This document shows positions 15,646 through 23,479 of a stretch of 64,000 bases of DNA, piece by piece. Made by a program: the position numbers and the translations under genes. Each line of letters starts with the position of its first letter. Position 1 is the stretch's first letter. The notes beneath the pieces were generated by a model. The model saw only the letters and a list, made by a program, of their open reading frames with translations. It made no database searches and was not told the origin of the DNA. The DNA is taken from NCBI RefSeq assembly GCF_022370635.2, contig NZ_CP092362.2, positions 4,402,001 to 4,466,000 of the forward strand, given 5' to 3'. The stretch is from Mycolicibacterium crocinum (GTDB taxonomy: Bacteria > Actinomycetota > Actinomycetes > Mycobacteriales > Mycobacteriaceae).

Positions 15646-17357
15646 GCGGTTACCTCTCGATTGGAATTGTGGGAGATGTGTTCTGCTGCGACGTATCCGA
15701 ACGTCATAGCGGGTCCGATGGTGGCGCCGGCGCCGGCGTAGCTGCGGCCCATCACCGCGGCCGAGGCGTTTCCGGTGGCGTAGAGACCACCGATGACGGA
15801 GCCGTCCTCGCGCAGCACCCGGGCGTGCTCGTCGGTGAGCAATCCACCCGACGTGCCGAGGTCGCCGAGGATGATCTGGAAGGCGAGGTACGGCCCCTTG
15901 CCCAGCGGAGCCAGGTTGGGGTTCGGCAGCGTGGGGTCGCCGTAGTAGTTGTCGTAGGCAGAGTCGCCACGGTTGAAGTCATCATCGTGGCCCTTGTGCG
16001 CGAGCTCGTTGAACCGGGCGGCGGTGCGCTGCAGTTCGTCTGCGGGCACACCGATTTGGGACGCCAACTCGGCGAGGGTGTCCGCGGCCTTGACGATCCC
16101 GGAGTCCAGCCACGCCTGTGGGATCTTGCGGCCGGTCGGAACTGGGGCGAACGGCACCTTCGGGATCGGCAGGTGTCCGCCGACCACGTACCGGTGGAAG
16201 GACGTGATGTCGGTGACCAACCAGCACGGGATGTGGTCGACGCCCTGCTGTTGGCCTTCGATCATTGCGTGTGCGAAATCCATGTAGGGCGCGGCTTCGT
16301 TGATGAAACGCTTACCCGCGCCGTTGACGACGAACTGCGCTGGCATCATTCGCTCGTTGAGCATGAACTGCAGGCGTCCGTCCGGCCAGCACATGGCGGG
16401 GAACCACCACGCCTCGTCGAGGAGATCGGTGGCGGCGCCGACTTTTTCAGCCGCCCGGATCCCGTCACCGGTTGCCGCGGGGTTGCCGAAGCTCCAATCC
16501 TTCTCGAGCACCGGCAGGTGCTCACGACGCCAGGCCATGTCATGGTCGAACCCGCCCGAGGCCACGATCACGCCGCGGCGAGCCTCGATCCGCACCGGCG
16601 TGCCGTCCCGTTCCACCACCGCGCCGACCACATTGCCATCCACATCGGTGATGAGTTCGGTCATCGGGGCCGACAGCCACAGCGGGATGTCCTTTTCCTT
16701 GAGCGCCAGCCGCATCCGCGCCATCAGCGACTGCCCGATCGCGGCCATCCGGTCACCGAACACCCGCGCCCGAAACATCCGCCAGATCAGCTTGAGCAGC
16801 ACCGCCTTGCCCCGCCAGTTCTGCCGGACCTGATAGAAGAGGCGAAGGTCTTTCGGGGCGAACCAGATTCCCTTCGGCGCCAGCGCCAGCGGCGCCAGCA
16901 GGTTCTGCTCCTCGTCACCGAGCTTGCGCAGATCGATCTCCGGCACGTTGATGGTGCTGCCCCGTTCGGATCCGCCGGGCAGTTCGGGGTAGTAGTCGGC
17001 GTAGCCGGGCTTCCAGACGAACTCGAACCAGTTACTGGATTTCTCCAGGAACTCCATCATCTCCGGTGCGGTGTCGACGTAAGCGCGCAGGCGTTCGTCG
17101 CTGACGAGGCCGTCGGTGATGGTCTTGAGGTACTCGAAGACGCCGTCGGGGTCCGGCGAGTAGCCGGCCTTGCGTTGCGACGGCGCACCCGGGACCCAGA
17201 TGCCGCCACCCGAAAGTGCCGACGAACCACCGAATTTCGGCGACTTCTCCACGATCAGGGTGTCCAGGCCCACCGCATCGGCGCGCAGTGCGGCGGTCAT
17301 CCCGCCCGCGCCGGAGCCGATGACGAGAACATCGACGGAGTGGTCGAATTCGGTCAT
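15642..17357 (-). CDS. FAD-dependent oxidoreductase, 3-ketosteroid Delta1-dehydrogenase-like
   Basis: 571 residues. N-terminal dinucleotide fold with GSGAGG at 14-19, then ALRADAVGLDTLIVEKSPKFGG. FASGG-type strand VIVASGGFDHD, and the C-terminal flavin-binding YATGNASAAVMGRSYAGAG typical of KstD and Delta4-3-ketosteroid dehydrogenases. Such enzymes desaturate a ring next to a ketone using FAD. Within an operon with mhpB this suggests aromatisation or desaturation of an alicyclic ring before ring cleavage, as in the 9,10-seco steroid route. True KstD identity is not proven; the ring may be a terpenoid or cyclohexanone. ATG overlaps the mhpB stop by 4 nt. Confidence 0.88.
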   Translation of the reverse strand: MTEFDHSVDVLVIGSGAGGMTAALRADAVGLDTLIVEKSPKFGGSSALSGGGIWVPGAPSQRKAGYSPDPDGVFEYLKTITDGLVSDERLRAYVDTAPEMMEFLEKSSNWFEFVWKPGYADYYPELPGGSERGSTINVPEIDLRKLGDEEQNLLAPLALAPKGIWFAPKDLRLFYQVRQNWRGKAVLLKLIWRMFRARVFGDRMAAIGQSLMARMRLALKEKDIPLWLSAPMTELITDVDGNVVGAVVERDGTPVRIEARRGVIVASGGFDHDMAWRREHLPVLEKDWSFGNPAATGDGIRAAEKVGAATDLLDEAWWFPAMCWPDGRLQFMLNERMMPAQFVVNGAGKRFINEAAPYMDFAHAMIEGQQQGVDHIPCWLVTDITSFHRYVVGGHLPIPKVPFAPVPTGRKIPQAWLDSGIVKAADTLAELASQIGVPADELQRTAARFNELAHKGHDDDFNRGDSAYDNYYGDPTLPNPNLAPLGKGPYLAFQIILGDLGTSGGLLTDEHARVLREDGSVIGGLYATGNASAAVMGRSYAGAGATIGPAMTFGYVAAEHISHNSNREVTA

Positions 17358-18292
17358 ACAAGCACCGCCGTCCGGATCGCGAAACCCGCGATCAACTCTG
17401 GAGCAGCGCGGTAGTAGCGCTGCTGTGTCTGATACTCGCCCTGGGAAGCCAACGCGGCGAAAGCCGCCACCCAGGTTCGGATTTCGTGCGCCGAATTGCC
17501 GGCCTCACGGGCAATCCAGTCGTTGGTCCAGCCATCCACCTCGGCCAGTCGATTGGTGTCGACGAGGTCCAGTAGTGCGTGGTCCCAGTCCGGGTTCAGC
17601 GGCTGCAGCGGGCTCTGGCCATGCGCGAAATCGTGCGCGGCGGCGATGACCGCTTGCTGCCGCGCCGCCCGGCCTTCGGGAGACATCGGCGCCCCGCCGA
17701 CGATGCGTTCCAGCGCGGCCGGTGGTGCGGTCGCCAGCGTCGGCACCGGCGGATCATGCGACAGCCCACCGGATCCGACGACCAACACCCGCTTGTCCAG
17801 AGCGCCCAGGTACTCGCCGATCGCAGAGCCCAGTGCCCTGGTGCGCTTGAGCGGCCCCAGCGGGGTGGCAACCGAGTTGATGAACACGGGAATGACCGGC
17901 CGGGACGCGGCGTCACCGAACAGCACTTCGAGCGGCTGCACCGTCCCGTGGTCGACGTCCATCGCCGCCGACAGCGCCACGTCGACGCCGGCCTCCCAGA
18001 CCGACGCGGCCATCTCGTTGGCCAGTTCGCCGGGCACGTTTAGCGGTCCGGCGTGGGTACCGTAATCGCCGACACCGGATGCCGCACTGCCGATACAGAA
18101 CGGCGGCATCAACCGGTAGAAAAACCCGTTGTAGTGGTCCGGGGAGAAGATGACCACGAGCTCGGGGTCGAATTCCGCGACGAAGTCGCGGGCGTCGGCC
18201 AGCCGGGCGTTGATGTCGTCAAGCAGTTCCGCCGACGGGCCGGGTAGGTTCAGCAGCGGGCTGTGCGACATGCAACAGAGCGCCAGTGGCAT
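17354..18292 (-). CDS. mhpB: Extradiol dioxygenase, 2,3-dihydroxyphenylpropionate 1,2-dioxygenase (MhpB-like)
   Basis: 312 residues, the length of E. coli MhpB (class III, LigB fold, Fe(II)). MSHSPL at the N-terminus, SPDHYNGFFYRLMPPFC, MDVDHGTVQPLE with H115 and GSGGLSHDPPVP with H179; these two histidines fall exactly at the catalytic acid/base positions of E. coli MhpB. Cleaves a catechol ring meta to the hydroxyls. ATG 18292 has GGAGG seven bases upstream and lies 74 nt inside the mhpA 3' end, an unusually long overlap. The natural substrate may be a catechol with a larger substituent. Confidence 0.93.
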   Translation of the reverse strand: MPLALCCMSHSPLLNLPGPSAELLDDINARLADARDFVAEFDPELVVIFSPDHYNGFFYRLMPPFCIGSAASGVGDYGTHAGPLNVPGELANEMAASVWEAGVDVALSAAMDVDHGTVQPLEVLFGDAASRPVIPVFINSVATPLGPLKRTRALGSAIGEYLGALDKRVLVVGSGGLSHDPPVPTLATAPPAALERIVGGAPMSPEGRAARQQAVIAAAHDFAHGQSPLQPLNPDWDHALLDLVDTNRLAEVDGWTNDWIAREAGNSAHEIRTWVAAFAALASQGEYQTQQRYYRAAPELIAGFAIRTAVLV

Positions 18293-19931
18293 CGGTGCCT
18301 CCTCCCGGGGTCAAGGTGAGCTTGTCGAGCAGGGCCGCGCTCAATTCCGATGTGCGCTGGGCGATGCAGGCACCGGCGATGCAGCGGTCAGGCCGCAGGA
18401 ACATCACGGATTCCTCGTGGGCGTCGAACCACGCCTTGAGTGCGCCGGTGCGGTCGCCGACCACGATGACGTCAGGGTCGTCGTGTCCGGTCCAGTGCAA
18501 CTGGGTGATCGGGCGCAGCGCGACAAAGACCGCGCCGAGTGACTTCCAGTCGGCGAATGCCTTTTCCCCCAGCAGTTGTCGGGGGTTGTTGCTCCAGCAG
18601 ACGAATGCGAACCATGGGCCGATGACGTCGTCGAGCAGCACGCTCTGCTTGTCACGGGTGTCGACGCGGGGCTGGATGAACAACGTGCCGACCGCCGAGG
18701 ACGGTAACCGCGGCTCGTTGTGCACCACCGCACCCTGTTCGTAGCGGGGCATCGGCTTGAACCGCATCTCGAGCACGTAGCGCTTCAGCGTCGGCACCAG
18801 AGAAGCAGCCCGGATCACCACGTCGCGGGCGGCGGCGACACGCGCGTTGGTCGGCGAGATCACCCTGCCGACCGTGGTCGACAGATCGATCATCGCGCGG
18901 GCGTGCTTGCGGCGCTCGACGTCGTAGGTGTCCAGGAGCGCGTCGCGGGCCTGGCCCTTGACCACCGCTGCCAGCTTCCACCCGAGATTGGCCGAATCGC
19001 GGATGCCACTGTTGTAGCCCTGGCCCTGCCACACCGGCATGAGATGGGCGGCGTCACCGGCAATCAGGATGCGGCCCTTACGGAATGAGCTCGCGATCCG
19101 GGAGTGGTGCGTGTACAGCCGGCGACGGATGATGTCGACCTTGTCCGGGTACGGGACCAGCCGCGACAGCATTTGTGCCACAAAGGCGGGGTCTTCGGCC
19201 TGCTCGTCGGTCTCGTGGCCGTGGATCAGGAACTCGAAGCGCCGGATGCCGTGGGCGATGGCGATCGAGACGTAGGGCCGGACCGGGTCGGCGCCGACCT
19301 CACTGTTGGGATGCCCCAGCGGATCGTTGGCGATGTCGACGACCAGCCAGCGCGTCGACGACGTCGTACCGTCGAAGGAGACTCCCATCAGGCGGCGAGT
19401 GGCGCTGCGCCCGCCGTCGCAGCCAACCACATAGCGGGCGTTCACCTTTCGCGAACCCCCGCCGGCCGGGGTCAACTCCACGACGACGCCGTCGCCGGTC
19501 TCGGTAAGCGAGGTCATCGGGTGACCCCAGGCCACCTCGACGTTGTCGAACCGGTCGAGTCCCTTGTACAGCTCGGCATCGACCAGCGGCTGCACGAACC
19601 CGTTGCGCTTGGGCCAGCCGAATCGCGCGTCGGGGGGTGCCATCTCGGCCAGCAGCCGGCGCTTGCCGTCGTAGAACCGCAAGATCTGATTAGGCACGGT
19701 GTGTGGCAGGACGGCGTCTACCAGTCCGATCGCCTGGAACGTCCGCAGGCCTTCGTCGTCGAGACCGACGCCGCGCGGGTAGTCGATCAGTGCGTCGCGC
19801 TCGTCGACGACCAGCGTTCGGACGCCCTGCAGTCCAAGAACATTGGCCAAGGTCAACCCGACCGGCCCCGCGCCCACCACAACGACGTCGACCTCGGGAG
19901 CCGAGCCGTTGCCGTTTGCCGTGGTCGTCAT
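18219..19931 (-). CDS. mhpA: 3-(3-hydroxyphenyl)propionate hydroxylase-like FAD monooxygenase (MhpA)
   Basis: 570 residues. Class A flavoprotein hydroxylase: N-terminal GAGPVG FAD motif (about 20-25), DG motif GCDGGRSATR, and GDAAHLMPVWQGQGYNSGIRDS for FAD ribityl binding. C-terminal thioredoxin-like extension as in MhpA and PheA. Adds a hydroxyl ortho to an existing phenol to give the catechol for MhpB. Starts 1 nt after the mhpC stop and runs 74 nt into mhpB. The order C-A-B differs from E. coli (mhpABC), and the adjoining steroid-like genes leave the true substrate open. Confidence 0.92.
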   Translation of the reverse strand: MTTTANGNGSAPEVDVVVVGAGPVGLTLANVLGLQGVRTLVVDERDALIDYPRGVGLDDEGLRTFQAIGLVDAVLPHTVPNQILRFYDGKRRLLAEMAPPDARFGWPKRNGFVQPLVDAELYKGLDRFDNVEVAWGHPMTSLTETGDGVVVELTPAGGGSRKVNARYVVGCDGGRSATRRLMGVSFDGTTSSTRWLVVDIANDPLGHPNSEVGADPVRPYVSIAIAHGIRRFEFLIHGHETDEQAEDPAFVAQMLSRLVPYPDKVDIIRRRLYTHHSRIASSFRKGRILIAGDAAHLMPVWQGQGYNSGIRDSANLGWKLAAVVKGQARDALLDTYDVERRKHARAMIDLSTTVGRVISPTNARVAAARDVVIRAASLVPTLKRYVLEMRFKPMPRYEQGAVVHNEPRLPSSAVGTLFIQPRVDTRDKQSVLLDDVIGPWFAFVCWSNNPRQLLGEKAFADWKSLGAVFVALRPITQLHWTGHDDPDVIVVGDRTGALKAWFDAHEESVMFLRPDRCIAGACIAQRTSELSAALLDKLTLTPGGGTDATGALLHVAQPAAEPTRPVGGTA

Positions 19932-19932
19932 G

Positions 19933-20796
19933 TCACCGGCCCAGCAGGAAGTCGATGTGCAGCTGGTTGAAGGTCTTGGGGTCCTCGTACTGCGGCCAGT
20001 GCCCGCAGCCTTCCATGACCTCGAATCGGGCGCCGGGGATCATTTCCGAGATTCGCCTGCCCTCGGTCGTGTCGGCGGTCGGGTCGTCGCTGGTCCACAA
20101 CACCAACGTGGGGGCCGTGATGGCCCCATAGTCGCTGGGCGTCATCAGGTTTCGCTGCCGAATTTCGGGATCTTGCAGCGCCATGATGTCGCGCATCGCG
20201 TTGACGAAACCCGGCTGCCGGTAGACCCGCTGACGGCTGGCGACGATGTCGTCGTAGTCCTTGGACTTGTCGGCCATCAGCCACTTGATCCGGGCCTGCA
20301 CGGTTTCCCAACTCGGGTTCTCCGCAGCCGCCCTCGACAGCGTGATGATCCGCTTCATCACCTCGGGGTCGGCCTGCGAACCGCCTGCGGTGTTGAGCAC
20401 CAGCCGCTCGACCCGGTCCGGGTGATCGACGGCGAAACGGGACGCGACCCAGCCACCCAGCGATTCACCGGAGATGTAGGCCTTCTGCGCGCCGATGGTG
20501 TCCAGCACGGCGGCGAGGTGGTCGACGTAATGCGGGATCTCCAGGAGATGCCCGGGCTTGTCGGTGTACCCGTGCCCCAGCATGTCGATCGACCAGGTGG
20601 AGAAATGCTCGGCGTGTGCCTCGAGGTTGCGGACGTACGCCTCGGCGTGGCCGCCCGAACCGTGCAGCAGGACCAGCGTGGGTTTATTCGGATCGCCGGC
20701 GTGGAGATAGCGGGTCCGCACCCCGCCGACATCCAGATAACCCTGCGAGAACGCAACGCCCTGCAGATCGCTCCAGACGCTCTCGAACTCCGGCAC
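19933..20796 (-). CDS. mhpC: 2-hydroxy-6-oxonona-2,4-dienedioate hydrolase-like alpha/beta hydrolase (MhpC)
   Basis: 287 residues from GTG 20796. Oxyanion loop LLHGSGGHAEAY, nucleophile GESLGG, acid in WTSDDPTAD, and His in EGCGHWPQYEDP: a full catalytic set of the meta-cleavage-product C-C hydrolase family (MhpC, BphD). First gene of the eight-gene minus-strand operon, transcribed from the region shared with the divergent IclR gene. Acts after MhpB to release the side-chain acid and a dienoate. The GTG has a purine-rich AGGGGCAGCCGG upstream. Confidence 0.9.
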   Translation of the reverse strand: MPEFESVWSDLQGVAFSQGYLDVGGVRTRYLHAGDPNKPTLVLLHGSGGHAEAYVRNLEAHAEHFSTWSIDMLGHGYTDKPGHLLEIPHYVDHLAAVLDTIGAQKAYISGESLGGWVASRFAVDHPDRVERLVLNTAGGSQADPEVMKRIITLSRAAAENPSWETVQARIKWLMADKSKDYDDIVASRQRVYRQPGFVNAMRDIMALQDPEIRQRNLMTPSDYGAITAPTLVLWTSDDPTADTTEGRRISEMIPGARFEVMEGCGHWPQYEDPKTFNQLHIDFLLGR

Positions 20797-20859
20797 CCGG
20801 CTGCCCCTATCCTCGGTGATAATGGGATTCTCGCTTTTTGTAAGCGGTATGTGTAATTA

Positions 20860-20885
20860 TTGAACTATGGTGTGCGATAGTTTAA
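20860..20885. promoter_or_regulatory. Probable IclR operator in the divergent mhpC/iclR-type promoter
   Basis: Inverted repeat TTGAACTAT-N8-ATAGTTTAA, 8 of 9 arm positions symmetric, in the 171-bp gap between mhpC (start 20796) and the IclR gene (start 20968). The AT-rich stretch 20825-20890 is markedly unlike its surroundings and should hold both promoters. A second hairpin AGTGCC-N9-GGCACT lies at 20901-20921 within the regulator leader, and CGCTT-TTTGT-AAGCG at about 20832-20846. Confidence 0.62.
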
Positions 20886-20967
20886 GAGCATCACTCTCGG
20901 AGTGCCGTCTGTCAAGGCACTTCGGAGTGACTCGAGCCCGATCTCGCACCTCAGCCACGGGAACGAC

Positions 20968-21669
20968 ATGACGCAGACACCCACTGAAAGCCCGGTCAGC
21001 GCTGCGCCGGGGTCACAGACTCTGGCCCGCGGCCTGCACGCGTTACAGCTGGTCGCGGCCGCGAAAGGCGGGTTGACCATCCAGCAGGTGGCCGACCACA
21101 TCGGGGTGCACCGGACCATCGCCTACCGGCTGCTGAGCACGTTGGCGTCCTACCGGCTGGTGGCCAAGGCCGAGGACGGGCGGTTCCGCGCCGCCGCCGG
21201 CCTGGCCGCCCTCGGCGCGTCGTTCGACAACAACATCCGCGAGCTGTCCATGCCGACGCTGCGCGATCTCGCCGACGAGCTCGGCACCACGGTCTCGCTC
21301 CTGGTTGCCGAAGGCGATCAGCAGGTCGCGATCGCCGTCATCGTGCCCACCCGCGTCTCGTATCAGCTGTCCTTCCACGAGGGCAGTCGCTATCCCCTCG
21401 ACCGGGGCGCGGCCGGGATCGCACTGCTGGCCAGCATGCCGCCCCGCCCGGGCGAACGCCCGCTGGTAACCCGCGCGCGCGAGCAGGGCTGGATCATCAC
21501 CTACGGCGAGGTCGAGCCGAATACCTACGGCCTGGCGGTGCCGGTGCACCGTCCTCCCGGCTCCCCGCATACCTGCATCAACCTGATCTCGCACCGCGAA
21601 GATGTGGTGTTGCACGGCCGCGAGTCGGCGATCGCAGCGGCCCAGCGCCTGTCGGCCGTTCTGAGTTAA
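20968..21669 (+). CDS. IclR family transcriptional regulator
   Basis: 233 residues from ATG 20968 (CACGGGAACGAC just upstream). N-terminal winged helix at about 15-75 with LTIQQVADHIGVHRTIAYRLLSTLASYRLV. C-terminal effector domain with VSYQLSFHEGSRYPLDRGAAGIALLA, the usual IclR ligand-binding signature, although this domain is shorter than in many members. Divergent from the mhp-like operon with a palindrome between them. By analogy with MhpR it is likely an activator or repressor that responds to an aromatic or ring intermediate. Confidence 0.92.
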   Translation: MTQTPTESPVSAAPGSQTLARGLHALQLVAAAKGGLTIQQVADHIGVHRTIAYRLLSTLASYRLVAKAEDGRFRAAAGLAALGASFDNNIRELSMPTLRDLADELGTTVSLLVAEGDQQVAIAVIVPTRVSYQLSFHEGSRYPLDRGAAGIALLASMPPRPGERPLVTRAREQGWIITYGEVEPNTYGLAVPVHRPPGSPHTCINLISHREDVVLHGRESAIAAAQRLSAVLS

Positions 21670-21706
21670 GCACCCCGCTGAACTGCGGAAATGCCCTCTG
21701 GACCGC

Positions 21707-21760
21707 TTGACACTGCGCGATCGGCGTCGTTAGCGTGACAACAACGAACACGCTCGTTCG
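21707..21760 (+). promoter_or_regulatory. Sigma-A-type promoter and adjoining inverted repeat for the flavoprotein gene
   Basis: TTGACA at 21707-21712 and TAGCGT at 21731-21736 with an 18-nt spacer form a plausible housekeeping promoter in the 136-bp gap after the IclR gene. Just downstream, CGAAC-N6-GTTCG (21745-21760) could be an operator, about 45 nt before the ATG at 21806. Confidence 0.5.
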
Positions 21761-21805
21761 GTAAATGCACACCAATACCTGTGTGCGGCAATAGGAGTGA
21801 AGGCG

Positions 21806-23422
21806 ATGGCGGACACCACCTGGGACCGTGAGGTCGACGTCGTGGTGCTCGGCACCGGCGCAGCCGGCCTGACCGCTGCGCTGACCGCCGCTACGAGCGG
21901 CGCCTCGGTGGCGGTGTTCGAGAAGGGGACGACCGTCGGCGGTACCACCGCGGTGTCCGGCGGCATCGTCTGGATTCCAGCGCACAACCGGGCCGCCCGT
22001 GGCGAGCTGACCGTCGAGGACGCGCTGAAATACCTTGAGGCGCAATCACTCGGGGTAATGGACCGCGAACTCGTCGAGACGTTCGTGCGAACCGGCCCCG
22101 AGATGCTGGATTACATCGAGGCCCACAGTGCGCTGCACTTCGAGGTCGCCGAAGGCTTCCCCGACTACAAGCCCGAACTGCCGGGCGGGCAGCCCGGCGG
22201 TGGACGGTCATTGAACGCCAGACCGTTCGATCTGGCCGCGTTGGGCGAATGGGCCTCGCGCATCACATCATTCCCGATCGACTTCAGCAATGTCGGTATC
22301 GACGCCGAGACTCGAGCCCGTATCCACGCCGCCGTCGACGATATGGATGGCGACTATTGCGTGGCCGGTACCGCACTGATCGCCGGCCTGCTGAAGAGTC
22401 TCCTGGACCTCGGCGTCGCCCCGGTCACCGAGGCGCGCGCGGTCGAGCTGATCGGGTCGGCATCGGGGATCACCGGAGTGCGGATCACCCACGGCGGCAA
22501 CGACATCCGAGTGCGAGCCGCGAAGGCGGTGATCCTCGGCACCGGCGGATTCGAATGGGATCAGCGCCTGGTCGAGGCTTATCTGCGCGGACCGCTACGC
22601 GGCCCGGTCTCGCCACCGAACAACACCGGCGACGGCCTGCGGATGGCCATGGCGCACGGCGCCGATCTGGCCAACATGGGCGAAGCCTGGTGGGTGCCGG
22701 TCATCCAAATCCCCGGCGACACCTTGGGCGGCAAGCCGCGCAGCCGCAGTGTGCGGCTGGAGCGCACCCGTCCGCGCAGCATCATCGTCAACCGGGCCGG
22801 TAAGCGCTTCCTCAACGAGGCCGGCGAATACAACTCGATGTCCGGACCGTTCCACCAACTCGACCCGCGTCACGGGTACGTCAACGACCCGGCCTGGATC
22901 GTGTTCGACGACCAACACCTCAAGCGGTACGGCTTCCTCGGTATCGAGCCGGGCGGTGAGGCACCTGACTGGTTCAACAAGTCGGCGACGCTGGCCGAGC
23001 TGGAAGACAAGACCGGGATCGACGCCGACGGGCTGGCCGCCACTCTGGCGGTGTGGAACGACAACGTCGCCGCGGAGGTCGACCCCGAATTCGGCCGTGG
23101 GGCAAGCGCATACGACGGCTATTGGGGTGACAACTCGGCGGCCACCCCGGCGCTGCAGACGCTCGGGCCGCTCGACACTCCGCCGTACTACGCCGTGCCG
23201 GTGGGAATCGGCGCCATGGGCACCAAGGGCGGCCCGCGCACCGACCGCGACGGCCGGGTGCTGCACGTCAGCGGAGAGCCCATCCCCGGACTGTTCGCGG
23301 CAGGCAATGCGATGGCCGGCGTGACCGGCCGCGCCTACGGCGGGGCCGGCGGAACCCTGGGTCCGGCAATGGTGTTCGGCTACCGCGCCGGGCTCGCAGC
23401 CGCTGGCGCGCCATCGCGTTGA
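21806..23422 (+). CDS. FAD-dependent oxidoreductase (KstD/fumarate reductase flavoprotein family)
   Basis: 538 residues from ATG 21806, with GGAG at 21794-21797; an in-frame GTG 9 nt upstream lies inside that site. GTGAAG cofactor loop at 16-21, KGTTVGGTTAVSGGIVWIP, VILGTGGFEWD, and a C-terminal FAAGNAMAGVTGRAYGGAGG. Same superfamily as the flavoprotein at 15642 but clearly diverged from it (538 versus 571 residues). Probably a ring or enone dehydrogenase. Lies between the IclR gene and a convergent acyl-CoA ligase, so it may belong to the IclR-controlled set. Confidence 0.88.
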   Translation: MADTTWDREVDVVVLGTGAAGLTAALTAATSGASVAVFEKGTTVGGTTAVSGGIVWIPAHNRAARGELTVEDALKYLEAQSLGVMDRELVETFVRTGPEMLDYIEAHSALHFEVAEGFPDYKPELPGGQPGGGRSLNARPFDLAALGEWASRITSFPIDFSNVGIDAETRARIHAAVDDMDGDYCVAGTALIAGLLKSLLDLGVAPVTEARAVELIGSASGITGVRITHGGNDIRVRAAKAVILGTGGFEWDQRLVEAYLRGPLRGPVSPPNNTGDGLRMAMAHGADLANMGEAWWVPVIQIPGDTLGGKPRSRSVRLERTRPRSIIVNRAGKRFLNEAGEYNSMSGPFHQLDPRHGYVNDPAWIVFDDQHLKRYGFLGIEPGGEAPDWFNKSATLAELEDKTGIDADGLAATLAVWNDNVAAEVDPEFGRGASAYDGYWGDNSAATPALQTLGPLDTPPYYAVPVGIGAMGTKGGPRTDRDGRVLHVSGEPIPGLFAAGNAMAGVTGRAYGGAGGTLGPAMVFGYRAGLAAAGAPSR

Positions 23423-23479
23423 GTGAGCGCTGAGGACGAGTTTCGGGCTGAAATCTCAGCCTGAGTGCTCACTCAACGC
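23416..23479. terminator. Bidirectional terminator spanning two convergent stop codons
   Basis: Arms 23416-23435 and 23460-23479 pair over 20 nt with two mismatches, the outer 13 (GCGTTGAGTGAGC) perfectly. An inner GGCTGA-AATC-TCAGCC stem extends the structure. The arms include the last codons and stops of both the flavoprotein (ends 23422) and the ligase (ends 23473). No U-tract, as usual in mycobacteria. Confidence 0.7.
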
